NCBI GenBank assembly: GCA_026027325.1
Contig: JAMSLZ010000008.1
Coordinates: forward strand, 1,054,001-1,118,000
DNA from: Actinomucor elegans
Taxonomy: Eukaryota > Mucoromycota > Mucoromycetes > Mucorales > Mucoraceae
DNA length: 64,000 nucleotides
Direction: 5' to 3'
A program made the position numbers and the translations under genes. The notes beneath the pieces are model-generated. The model did not search any database. It was not told where the DNA came from and was given only the letters and a program-made list of their open reading frames with translations. This document shows, piece after piece, positions 22,508 through 33,691 of the stretch (within the stretch, counting starts at the first letter, position 1; each line of letters opens with the position of its first letter).

Positions 22508-25352
22508 ATGGCCAACTATCCATTATTACTTAGTCCCAATATTAGCTCAAAACTTATCGTCCGTCTAGGCCAAAGAAAAGCACTACAGTTCTACTGTTAT
22601 AGCCCAAAGGAGTATGATATTGAATTATGGACAAACCTTTCTGATAACACAGAGTGGACTGGGCTTGCTTTCACAAAAGTACGTCCCAGCGAATACTTTC
22701 TTGATGTAAATACTTCTCATTTGCTTGTTCGCGATTACGAATTCACATTACGTTTCAAATCTTGCAATGATGATACTCATCATCCGTGGAACTGGTACGG
22801 TAAACCTGGGGAAAATGGTATTGTTCGTATCATTCCTCACTCGGCTAATATACCAACATCTTTACCTCTTATTGTACCGCAACTTCAGCTGGTGGCAAAG
22901 GAACAGGTGGATGATACAAGCCTTTGGCACTATTCTACTACGCCGATTAAAGAACCATCGTGTGTAACTACTAGCTTTCCACTCGGTAAAATGGATCATT
23001 CAATACATAGCTATGTCTCATTGATACAAAAAGGGTAAATTGAAGACGCGTGTATCTTGATGACTTGTACCTTTTCCTGTTAAATTGACGGACTAATACA
23101 ATTGATTTTTCAGGTCTACCTGGTTAACGCCAGTTGCAGGACATGGTACCTTCTGTAGCAGAAGCTCTTTGGAAAGATGGCAAGTACTGCTTTACCAAGA
23201 TGGCGATGAAGGAAACATACATTTATGGATGCCTATGAGCCAGAAAGGCGACTGTTGGTTATCGCCAGAACAAGAAAACTGCGTTCGTTTTCATCATACA
23301 AGCGATGAAGATGCTCATTTACTGATTGTCACCACGCCAACCAAGCAAAACTTTGCCAAAATCATACGTTTCGCTCTAGAGTATTACAAGAAATCAATTC
23401 TAAATGAAAACACATGTAAGACTACTGATGAATATGCTAGTGATAGCAATTCCATCTTGCTGGACAAATTGGGGTATTGTACCTGGAATGCTTTTGGAAA
23501 GGAAATAAATATGGAGAGTATTCAAATGGCTATGGAAAGCTTGCAGATGCACCAGATCCCAGTTGGCTATTTGCTTTTGGATGATGGATGGCAGCGTGTT
23601 TCAAACACTGACAAATTAACAGATTTCGAGGCCTGCTCAAACAAGTTCCCAGATGGATTAAAAAGCTCTATTTCTCAGTTAAAGTTAAGTTATCCAACGG
23701 TTCAATATATTGGTGTCTGGCATGTAAGATGATTTTTCTGCTATAAATCCATGTACCAGTAACTGATGTGTATAGTGATAGATATTGTGGGGCTACTGGA
23801 ATGGTATCGATAAAACAGTAACTAATAGACTAGGATGCGATTGGACAGCATATCAGTCCCAATCCACGAACAAGGAGATAGGTATCGCCAACAACCCTCG
23901 ACTCTTGTATCAGATATTCTACAAGTTTCTTGAAGAAGCAGGAATTGACTTTGTCAAAGTGGATAACCAAGGAAGTTTTCAGGATTTAGATATAGGCCAC
24001 CATGTGCGTATTTATCTTTGGGATTCGTATAGACAAAATATGATTAAAAGTGCAGATCAGTTTTTCAATGGCCGAGTCTTTCATTGCATGGCTCTTACAC
24101 CTCATATATTATTGAATCCTATGATCTCGTACAGCAGCAAAGGAATTTTAAGGCAAAGTACTTGATATATGTTTGTAAGATCTTTACAGCTTATATTATC
24201 ATTACAGGAACAGCGATGACTTTTTTCCTGATGAAATGGATAGCCATTCGTGGCATATTTATGCTAACGCAATCAATTCGCTACTAACAAGTCAAGCTGA
24301 ATTCATAGGAGATTGGGATATGTTTCAGTCTGATCATCCATTTGCAGAATACCATGCTTCAAGGTAGATGCTATGTCACATATGAGTATGTTTAATTTGT
24401 ATTTAATGACATGTGCCTCATTTTAGTCGTGCTATTTCTGGAGGGCCCATCTATATTACCGATCTCCCATATAAACATAACGTTTCGCTTATTCAAAGGT
24501 TGATAGGAGAAACCAGGAAACAGGGCTATACTATTCTACGCTCCCAAGGCCCTCCACAACTTGCTTTTGAAACGGTGTTTGGCGACCCGATGGCAAGTCA
24601 ATCTCTATTGATTATATATAATTTACAACGAGAGCTACCGTCTCCGTACCGGCAGAAATGGTACAGTATAGAATATAGTATCTGTGGTTTTTGGAACACA
24701 GGATCAAAGGAACAGTTGGGTGTAGTGACCAGCGAACTTTTTTGTGCATCAAAAGAGTTATGGACAGTACCTGCAATTGCTTTTGTACTGAGTGGGCCTG
24801 ACCAAGGCAAGTTAGTTTTACTACAGCCTCTCACTCGTACGTATTGTAACGAAAGCGTAAGTGTCAACAGCTCTACCCCAAAGGATAACACAGCTCAACC
24901 CCTTCTTTTGCTATCAGGTAAAACTGTTCACTGATGCAATGACCGCCAGAGTTAATCGGTTTGGATCGACACTGGTCTCTGTCAGTCCTGTTAAGTCCAC
25001 TGGTACACTGTCTATAGCCTGTCTGGGGCTGATTGATAAATTCAATGGAATACGAGCAATTGCTAGAACGGGTTACATGGAGAATAATCTCAGCGATGTA
25101 TCGTATGAAGCCATACTACATCATAGAAGCTCGGCTTGTGGGTTTTGGATCAATCTTGAGGGCTCTAGCTCATCATCTACAGATTTTTTGGATTTATTGA
25201 GTGTTCAAATAGACGGCATCCTACTGAAGCCTATGGAAAACTGGAGTTGGTGTTCATCAAGCGGTTTATTGACAGTGAATATGATGACCGTACCATTAAA
25301 GACTTCAGTGGAAGATACATTTTGTATTCGAATCAATATTAGTCGATTGTAG
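22508..25352 (+). CDS. raffinose synthase / alkaline alpha-galactosidase family protein (GH36-like, SIP1)
   Basis: Enzymes of this family move or hydrolyse alpha-galactosyl groups. The protein has an N-terminal beta-sandwich region, then a barrel with YCTWNAFGKEI, GYLLLDDGWQRV, IGVWHILWGYWNGID, GIDFVKVDNQGSF (Asp nucleophile in KVDNQ), LRNSDDFFPDEMDSHSWHIY (acid/base Asp region), DWDMFQSDHPFAEYHAS, GGPIYITD and a C-terminal domain with STLVSVSPV. Introns: near 23037-23113, near 23724-23784, 24153-24207 (GC-AG, 55 nt), near 24366-24426 and 24857-24917 (61 nt). The GC-AG join yields the conserved LRNSDDFFP. Length is about 840 residues, as in the family. No signal peptide is evident, so it is probably cytosolic. 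Whether it makes raffinose or only hydrolyses galactosides cannot be told. Confidence 0.88.
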
Positions 25353-25489
25353 TTCTGGTTATATCATTAATGAATAAATAAGTCGTTCGTTGTTCTTAAC
25401 AAAGTGGATACAGCCTTTCGTACTGATCATAGGTTGTTAATCAAATGCGATAGTATATCAAGGGCAGTTGAGTACTCAGTGATTGGGAA

Positions 25490-26112
25490 ATGCATGGGGT
25501 ACGCTTCCTTTTTAGATTAAAGCAAAAAAAAAAAAAAAAAAAAAACTCAATCTCTCCAACCTTTTGCAGCGTCAAGGTTTGGGAGTTCTTTGGCCACTTT
25601 CATTTGATTTCTCGAAGTTATCATTGTTTCCGTATTTCTAGCAAAGATACTCAACCCATTGTTGGAATATACTGATAAAGTATTCTCACCAAATTTATCC
25701 TATAAAAAATATCCTGAATATCTTTTAATGAATCCATACGCAGTCAACGAGGACTTGATTTCATTAAAGCGTGGCCAAAGTTAAAATTGAGCATGGATTC
25801 TCGTATGCTATTATTCCTATTGGCTCTCTTGTGTTTACAGACATTGAAGAAGGAAAAGAGTTGAAGGACCAAGAAAAGGAATATTTTCAATATGGCAGAT
25901 CTACAATGATTGCAGTATTCCCCAAAGATACTGTGACCAGAGATCAAGATTTGAAAGCAAATTCTAAAATATGTGTTGAAACGATAATTCTTATAGACGA
26001 GATAATTGGCTCTTATAATGCTTTTAAGGCTATACTTGTCCTATTATTTGCAGCAAGGACTCTGATAGTTTACTCTTGCATAGATTCGTATAAAGCTAAA
26101 TTATTAATATAG
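25490..26112 (+). pseudogene. decayed C-terminal half of a phosphatidylserine decarboxylase
   Basis: Three pieces in order resemble PSD: LISRSYHCFR then a stop (family DYHRFH region), NPYAVNED (family NPxAVxxD) in another frame, and the ORF from 25771 with GFSYAIIPIGSLVF, EYFQYGRSTMIAVF, DQDLKANS and VETIILIDEIIG. Functional PSDs need the Asp and His of DYHRFH and a Gly-Ser pair in (L/G)GST for self-cleavage to the pyruvoyl enzyme. Here they read SYHCFR and GRST, so these residues are lost, and the frame is interrupted at least twice. A 20-base A run (about 25523-25543) sits inside. I find no N-terminal half. The identification is from remembered family motifs; an odd intron-rich gene is less likely given the lost residues. 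Confidence 0.55.
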
Positions 26113-26609
26113 TTATTTATAATTTCATGCAGTTTTATGGTCAAGAAAACGCTCGACCAGGGAGAGAAGCCCCTTTTCAGTATATTCAAAGCCACCTTCG
26201 AACAAATTGGATGGGCTGAGCTGTATAATATGAAGTAACGAGACATCTGTTTATAAACAATTGCATGGGCATTGAGGTTGTATACATATAAAATACTTCC
26301 AGTCTTAAATTTATAAAAGTTTTGCTCATCTTTAAGAGTTTTCATGCCTTCCAAAACAAAGTATATCGAGAGAGAACATTTGAACCTTCTGAATATTTCT
26401 ATCAGATCAGATTTTGTTTTTCATTATGAAAAAACTCTTTTTTATAAACATTCAAAGTCAGTTGATATTTTAAATCCAGGATAGAGCATCAATTAGTTTC
26501 ATTTTCCGTCTTCCAATAATTGCTCGTTATTTTAAAAGTTCGATGGTTTAGGGGTGTGTATTTTGCAATGATGCTTTCGTTCACTATTCTTTCCCATTAA
26601 CGTAATCTT

Positions 26610-27509
26610 ATGGGTTCACCTTCGCGCTATAACAGATCTTCTCGAGATTCTCTATCTAGATCTCGATCTCCTCCTCAAAGACGTGAAAGATATTCTCGCT
26701 CTCGCTCGCCAGTAAGACGCAATTCTCGTTCGCCAAGACGTTCTCGTTCACCACCACGAAGACGCTCTCGCTCACCTTTTAGACGCAATAATAATGAATC
26801 CCAACCTAGCCGAGGACGAAACAGAAAGTTCGAATGGGGTAAACCAGAAGACAATGTTAAAGAAGAAGAAGAGCCTATACAAAAGATCGAACCCAACTTT
26901 GGACTCTCTGGCAAGTTGGCAGCCGAGACAAATACAGTGAAAGGCGTTGAGCTCAAGTACAATGAACCACCTGAAGCAGCAAAGCCTAAAACCAAGTGGC
27001 GATTATATGTCTTTAAGGGTGATGAACAAATAGGTATCGTATTTTTGAACATAATTTAAACAGGCCTTTCGTTTACTCATTATTTGATAGATCTATTACA
27101 TATCCATAGACAAAGCTCATATTTAATAGGACGTGATCGTTTGGTAAAAGAACGACTAAAGAACAAAGACGCATATTTATATCTGACTGACGGTTACATT
27201 AGGTCGTGGATATCCCTGTTGATCATCCTTCTTGTTCGAAACAGCATGCTGTGTTGCAGTACAGACTTGTAGCTGGAGAAAATGAGTATGGAAAGCCAAC
27301 AAAGATGGTCAAGTATGTATTAAACGTGAATTTGAGAATAAATGACTAAATTTTTCGATAGACCTTTCATCATTGATCTTGAAGCAACTAATGGCACATT
27401 TCTTAATGGAGATCAGATCCCAGCTACACGTTTTATAGAATTGAAGGCCAAGGATGTATTAAAATTTGGAAGTAGTACCCGAGAGTATGTTTTGTTACAT
27501 GCAGAATAA
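26610..27509 (+). CDS. SNIP1-like FHA-domain protein with RS-rich N-terminus
   Basis: The first about 60 residues are Arg-Ser/Ser-Pro repeats (RSRSPPRRRSRSPFRR), typical of spliceosome-associated proteins. A linker with KFEWGKPED and FGLSGKLAAETNTVKGV, a SNIP1/DDL hallmark, leads into an FHA domain: WRLYVFKGDEQIDLLHIH, SSYLIGRDRLV, DHPSCSKQHAVLQYR, DLEATNGTFLNGDQIP and FGSSTREYVLLH. GR, S-xx-H and NGT are the phosphothreonine-binding positions. Introns lie near 27033-27090, 27143-27201 and 27312-27360; the stop is TAA 27507-27509. Homologues work in pre-mRNA splicing (yeast Pml1, RES complex) and, in plants, small-RNA biogenesis (DDL). Length, about 245 residues, is normal. Confidence 0.9.
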
Positions 27510-27634
27510 ACGTAAATCTTAGCTCGTACGTGAGGATGGATCTGGTTGATATAAACGATAAGGAAAAGGTTTATTATAATTGAAAAGCAGGAAATAAATA
27601 GATGTGAGTATAAATACAAGAGATAAATATGAGT

Positions 27635-27635
27635 A

Positions 27636-27682
<47 letters not shown>
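27635..27682. repeat. compound (TG)n(TA)n microsatellite
   Basis: About five TG units pass into about 18 TA units. It lies between the convergent 3' ends of the SNIP1-like and Sel1 genes and is probably untranslated. Confidence 0.85.
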
Positions 27683-27879
27683 CGAAAACTGTTACAATAA
27701 ATATAGTAAAAGATATAGATAAGTTAAGCTGTTGTGGAATAAAGAATGGGGTTTTTTTTTGAAGAGATTTTTTTTTCTTGGTCAGCATATGTATATACAA
27801 TAATAAAGGGAACGGTGTAAATCAAAAGAGCAAGGTGTTATTAATACAAGGAGTTTACAGGAATTGGATAAAGAGTGAT

Positions 27880-30595
27880 TTAGTTCGAGATGGAAGTCTT
27901 TTGGAGCATATACGAGAGATATTCTTGAGCTGCTTGTGAGCCTTTTCTAGCTGCCAGTCGATACAAATCATCCGCTTTTTGATCGTTTTTTTCCACGACA
28001 ATGCCTTTGCGATAGAATTCAGCCAATTTGAACATGGCAGTTGCCTCATCTTCTTCAACTTCTTCATCCAACATCATTGGAAGTGCTTCTTGTTGATCAG
28101 CAGCGAGATGTGCTTTACTAATTACCTCTCCATACCAATGAAAAGCCTGGCGCATATTTTGGGGTACACCAAGACCTTTTTCAAAACAAGTAGCTACGTC
28201 AAGATACACACGATAACCAAATTGTTCTTCCTGGGCAAACCGAATCAGAGTAGCTGCAGCATCTTCTGCTTGAACTGCTACATCGGCATAACCATACAAA
28301 TGATAGCGGGCAATCATGATTTCAGACAAAAACTTGAATTCCTGAGGTGCATGTTGATGCGCTGCTTGAAACAGTTCATATGCAGAAGCACGACTTTCTA
28401 GATCTTGATGCAAGATTCGTGCAAGATTAAATTCGGCTTGCCAGCGGTCAGGCGCATCTTGATATTTTTGAAACAATTCAACAGCGATTTCATATTGTTC
28501 AAGAGCAATAGCAAGGTCTGGAGCGACAAAGATACCATGTTGATGGTAGATGCCTAGGTAATAAGTAGCTGTAGGATGCTTCTGTACGGCAGACCTACAA
28601 AAAAGGTCGTAGGCCTTTTCGAAATCTTGTGGAATGATGACGCACTCTTCTTCTTCTTCTTCTTCTTCATCGTCATGGTTGTTTGTTTCATCCTTTGCTA
28701 TCACAACTTCTTTACCTCGGTGATAGAAAAGGCCTAGTTCAAACTGAGCTTCACGTAAGCCTAGCTGAGCAGCACGCTGAAGTCTAGCTAAACCTTCTTC
28801 TTGTTCTTCTAGCGTATAATTGTCGTTCAAGAACAGCATGCCCAGTTGAAGCATGGCTTCTTGTACATTCAGATCAGCTGCGGTTCGTAAATATTCGATC
28901 GCCAAACAAATATCAGGTGATAGCAAACATGTATCATCCTTCTTGATGCCTTTGAGATGATAAAGTCCTAGTTGATAGCAAGATTGGCCATGACTCTCTG
29001 GTGTAGCATTGGTAGCCATTTCATAGAATCGACAAGCTTCAAGGTCTTTATGTGAGCCATTGGTAGGGATACGTTCTTGAGCGTACATCTGAGCAATACG
29101 ATAAAAGGCTTCGGCATCCTGCGTGGCTTCAGCTGCGCGAATATACCATTTGTATGCAAGCTGATCATTCTTTTCTGTGCCAATACCGTGTTCGTAACAC
29201 TGACCAAGTGTATTGTAGGCATGCACGCAATTAAGATCATTTGCACATATCAATAATTCCTATTCATAGTTCATTAGCCATGTACGTAATGCATGTTATC
29301 AAGATTAGAACTTACTTGGAAACCCTTTTCAGGATTTAATTGACTGCCGCCGTAGCCTTCGATATAATAACGTGCACAAAAGAAACGTGCAAGTACACTG
29401 CCTTGATTTGCAGCTTTCTCAAAGAATTCCAATGCTGCGGCGTACTGTTTTTGTTCATACCACGCTTCTGCAGCATACACAGTGGCTTCCAGATCACCCA
29501 AGTTTGATGCTCTTTCAAAACATTCGATTGCTAGATTCTTTTCATCTTCCTCGCATTGAAATCTAGACTCGCCTTCTTCATCGTCTTCTTCGTCACCACA
29601 AAAACTATGATGTGTATCACTTGGCGTAGGTAAGTGATGATTTGGTACAGAGAACTTGATTTTTGTTTTTGTACAGTTATTATAGGTTTTTCCGAGAAGG
29701 ACAAGTGATTCTGTATCACCTGCATCGCCAGCCATGTGGAGATATTTCAAAGCTTCTTCCAGGTACTCCTGCTGTATCAAGGCATTCAAAAAAGGGACGT
29801 CAAGTTGTTTCAAATATTTTTGACCTAGGACACGCATGGCAAGAACATGACCTAACTCTGCAGCTTTCTTTTGGTATTGTAATTCTAGTTCGCTTTGGCT
29901 GATCATTCCAGCCATTTGGCTCAGCATCCAGATCGATTCGGTATGCGATTTGGAGGCAGAAAGTTTAAACCAGTTGGCAGCAGTACGTTCGTCTACACCT
30001 ACACCGTATTCGCCACCCAGGTAGATCATGCCCATACGGTACTGAGCTTCTGTGTAGCCCATATCCGCGCTCTTATTGAGGTAGGACAAGGCTAATGGAA
30101 TATCAACTGGGACTCCTGGCACAAGTCCACTGCCATAGATGTCGGCTAGGTTGAAGTAAGCAATACTATCATTCAGCTCTTCTGCGGATTTACGGAACCA
30201 AAAGATAGCTTTAGAAGGATCGGTTTCAGTGCCAGTGCCATTGAGGAAACAGCATCCCAAAGGTTGGTATGCTTGAGGGAACTGATCTTGAATCGATAAA
30301 GTGGAAAGAATTTTGAACGCTTCTTGATCACTGATGGTCTTGTTGCTGTCGAATAAGGCTTGAAGGAGCGTAGGGTTTGTCTGAATAGGAGGAATGTAAC
30401 CAAGAGCTAATCGAGCTATCATCATACGGGCTGTCTTACCAACTCGATTGTGTGCGATCCTTGTTTCCTTCGATGCTAGCAAATAATAATCATAGGCGCG
30501 TTCCATATTGCCTATTTCATAATACAGTTCGGCAGTTGCTGAATAAGCACTATATGCAGCTTAATGTTAGTATATTACACGTATGTATATAATAT

Positions 30596-30634
<39 letters not shown>

Positions 30635-33378
30635 TACTATGGGTAACCAAGAGTAGCAGCGCGCAAATAATGCTCCACGGCAACGTTCAGGTTCTTTTCG
30701 ACTCCAGTACCTTTATGATGGCAATCACCCAAAAAAGTAATAGCTTCGGCATCGTTTTTTGCAGCAGCTTTAGAAAGGAGATCCACGGCCATTGCATAGT
30801 CTATATTGAGCCCTTTGCCTGTCAAGTAAATCTTGCCTAATTCACGTTGAGCATATGTATCGTTCTTTTCAGCCGATCTCTTGAGACAATTCACCGCTTT
30901 GACAAAATGGCTTTGAGCGACTTGAGGTTCATCAGCACTGGCCACCATGAATTGAAAATAGATGCGAGCCATATAGGACACAGCCTCAGTAACACCAAGA
31001 CGTGCAGCCTTTTCAAACCATTCTAATGCAGTTTCCAAATTCGATGTATGACCAATGCCTTTATAAAAGCAAAGACCAAGACAATGCATGGACATTGGAT
31101 GACCTTTGATTGCAGCCTTTTGATACCAAGGAAATGCATCAATGGGACCCTTGTTAGGTATTACATGATTAGACATCATATATGCAACCTGCAATAGAGA
31201 AAACGTTTATAAGTACATAGCGCAGATGTTCTATTAATAAGCTTACCAAAAAGGTGGCATCATTATCACCAGCATCTGCAGCAATTACAAAATGCTCAAA
31301 CGCCTTTTGACGGTCAATATCAACAACGCCTGGAATACCTTCATCGTAAATAGAGCCTAACCAATAATGAACATGCGGATTATTGGATGTTTCGGCCAAC
31401 TTTATAAACATGTCATGGGCTAGTACAGGATCGTGTGGAATACCATCGATGATAGGACCAAGATGGTATCTGGCCACAGACAGTTTGGCTGTTTGAATCG
31501 ACTCCAAATCTTTGACAGAATCTCCGGTTTCAATAACGTGTTGATAGATACGGAAAGCATCTTTATGTTGACCCATCCTTTGCAATAGTAAAGCTCGATC
31601 AATACGAGCATTACAGATGAATGGGCTGTCAATTTCTGCTGCTCGCTCATAGAATCCGAGAGCTTTTTTAAGATCAATATCAACACCCGTACCAAGTTCA
31701 TAGCATTTACCAAGAATGCCCATAGCGAGAACGTCTTTACCAGCAGCAGCACGGTTAAGCCAGCGAATGGCTTCTCGTTGGTTCTTTTTGGTACGAGTTC
31801 GATTTTCATGCGTCGATTCTTTGTAAAGCTGACCCAACACGCGTTGAGCGTATGGTAAACCTGCTACAGCAGCTTGTTTAATCAGTCGAATGGCTTCCTC
31901 GAGGTTCTTTTGTCTGCCTAAGCGACCAAAATAGTAAACTAATCCAAGGATATACTGAGCTGCGTGATTATTATTTTCGACCGCTGCTTTATAGTGAAGA
32001 AGAGCCATATCATTGCTCTGTTGGACGCCTTCGCCTTTATCATACAAAATGCCAAGCTGAACGTGTGCACGGCTGTTACCCTAAAATAAGTAATAATAGG
32101 GGATGAGTATTTTTTTTTTTTCAAATGAATTTAAGCTATTACTTTTTGTACAGCTTTTTCAAGCCATTCAATGCCTTTAGTGTAATTAGCCTCTGCTATT
32201 AATCTGCTTCCTAATGCAGCCTGTGCATCAGGAAAGCCTCCGTCCGCACTCTTTCTATAATAGTCTTTAGCCAATTCAAGGTCTTGTGGGATATCAAACC
32301 CTCGCTCATAATGTACACCGATCAGGAACTGTGCATAACTAGAGGATAAATTAGCATTGGTTTATATCGAAAAAAAAAAGCAATAATTCTATTATTACAT
32401 GTTTCTGTTCTCGGCACTCTTCATTAAATAGTTTAATGCTTCTTTGGTGTTCTGCTCCACACCCTCACCTTGAAATAACATGCGGGCCAGAGTACATTGT
32501 GCTTCGGCTACTGTTGAACGAATAGAATCATTGATAGGTTCATATTCAGTAGCTTTCTTAAAACATTCAAAAGCGGCTGACTCCTGGCTTTTGCCCTTTA
32601 CAAGGCCATCAAGGTAACATTGGCCTAGAGCATAGATGGTTTCACATGAGGGATGGTCCTTGAGTAATTGAATGCCGCGTTCAATATCTGGTCGGACACC
32701 GAGACCTGATATGAGACATTTAGCCAAATACACGATGCCAATACTCTTATTTTGATCAAGAGAGACATAATGATGAATGGCATTGTAGAATTGCTTCCAA
32801 TCAAAAACATCATTCTGCTGCAGTGCCCTTTGGTATGCCTCCTTAATGATGGTATGATGAACAGTTTGAGGTTGATTAGATAGTGCATTTAATATATCTT
32901 GAGTCATCACTTGGGCTGTAAAGTGACAGGGCGATACCGAATCTACAACTGGATAAAGTGATTTTCTTGAGATAGTTGATTGATCTGTGATTTCGGTAAA
33001 TGCAGATGTGTTGGCTTCGATTTGAGAGAATGGATCACTGGACAGCATTGTCCAGCTGCTGATATTGGAATAGCCAATATCACTGTTACTAATTAGGGAC
33101 ACATGTTTGGTGGCAATACCGCTACTGATGCCGGCCATTGACGGTGATTTTCTGCGGGATTTCTTTGATTTTTCGTAAGGTACTTGTGGTGAAGCTCGTT
33201 TAGCTGATTCCAGTTGAACTCGTACTTGCTTTTCGTCTGTCTTGATTGGTATTTCGTGTGCGGTTGTACAGAGGGATGGGGTCGATTCTCTTTTTCTTCT
33301 GTTGGGTGTTAATACTGTTCTTAGACTCCTTCTATCGCTTGGCCGAGAATCACCAAGCTTACTGGGTTTTGTCCCCAT
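27880..33378 (-). CDS. giant Sel1-repeat (SLR) protein, about 1,730 residues
   Basis: Six exons on the minus strand join in frame through introns at 32339-32398, 32081-32142, 31189-31246, about 30563-30636 and about 29261-29312. The product is almost entirely Sel1-like repeats (A-x2-WY-x-KAA-x-G ... A-x-Y-x-LG-x2-Y-x2-G-x-G), for example GLCFYKGIGHTSNLETALEW and GKIYLTGKGLNIDYAMAVDL, forming an alpha-solenoid scaffold. The N-terminal about 150 residues are basic and Ser-rich without repeats. The start MGTKPSK fits an N-myristoylation signal (Gly2, Ser6). Sel1 proteins such as Skt5/Chs4 and Hrd3 act as adaptors in cell-wall synthesis and ERAD; this one is far longer than Skt5 and has no CaaX end. 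Function is unknown. Acidic linkers (EEEEEE) occur near 28650 and 29580. Confidence 0.85.
30595..30632. repeat. T8-A30 tract inside a Sel1-gene intron
   Basis: Eight T are followed at once by about thirty A. On the transcribed strand this gives a long T run just after the GTAAGT donor. Similar T-to-A junctions lie at 18699 and 59173. Confidence 0.8.
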
Positions 33379-33691
33379 TGATTAAATGTTTAATAATAAT
33401 AATAATAATAATATTAAAAAAAAAATAGAAATAGAAATAAAAAAAAATAAAAAAAAGTAAATAGGAAAAAGCCTCTTTATATTAAAAAGTAAGAGATCAG
33501 GTGTTTTCCTGCAGCCAAATCTTTTCGGCCCAAAGGGATTTTGAAGGTCAAAAACGAGCAAATAATGAAAGGAGATGGAGAGAAAAAGAAAGAAAATAGA
33601 ATAGGAGAAAGAGAAATGAAGAAAAGGTTCAGCGAATTTGAAAACATACTGCCTAAAATGTAAATACAGACACGCGGCAAGTTTATCTGTT
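33379..33691. other. leader region of the Sel1 gene and spacer
   Basis: A 313-bp gap between the Sel1 start and the stop of the DUF4211-like gene on the same strand. It is strongly A-rich on the plus strand (purine runs AGAAAAAGAAAG). It must hold the Sel1 promoter, so that promoter is short and partly homopolymeric. No other gene is seen. Confidence 0.4.

Noticed and set aside
24857..24934. Ending the GH36-like gene at the stop near 24934
   Set aside because: A GTAAGT-TATCAG intron of 61 nt at 24857-24917 joins in frame to the conserved C-terminal domain ending at 25352.
27880..33378. Splitting the Sel1-repeat region into several separate genes
   Set aside because: Every gap between the open frames is a 50-75 nt GT-AG intron that keeps frame and repeat phase, and no internal promoter-sized gap exists.
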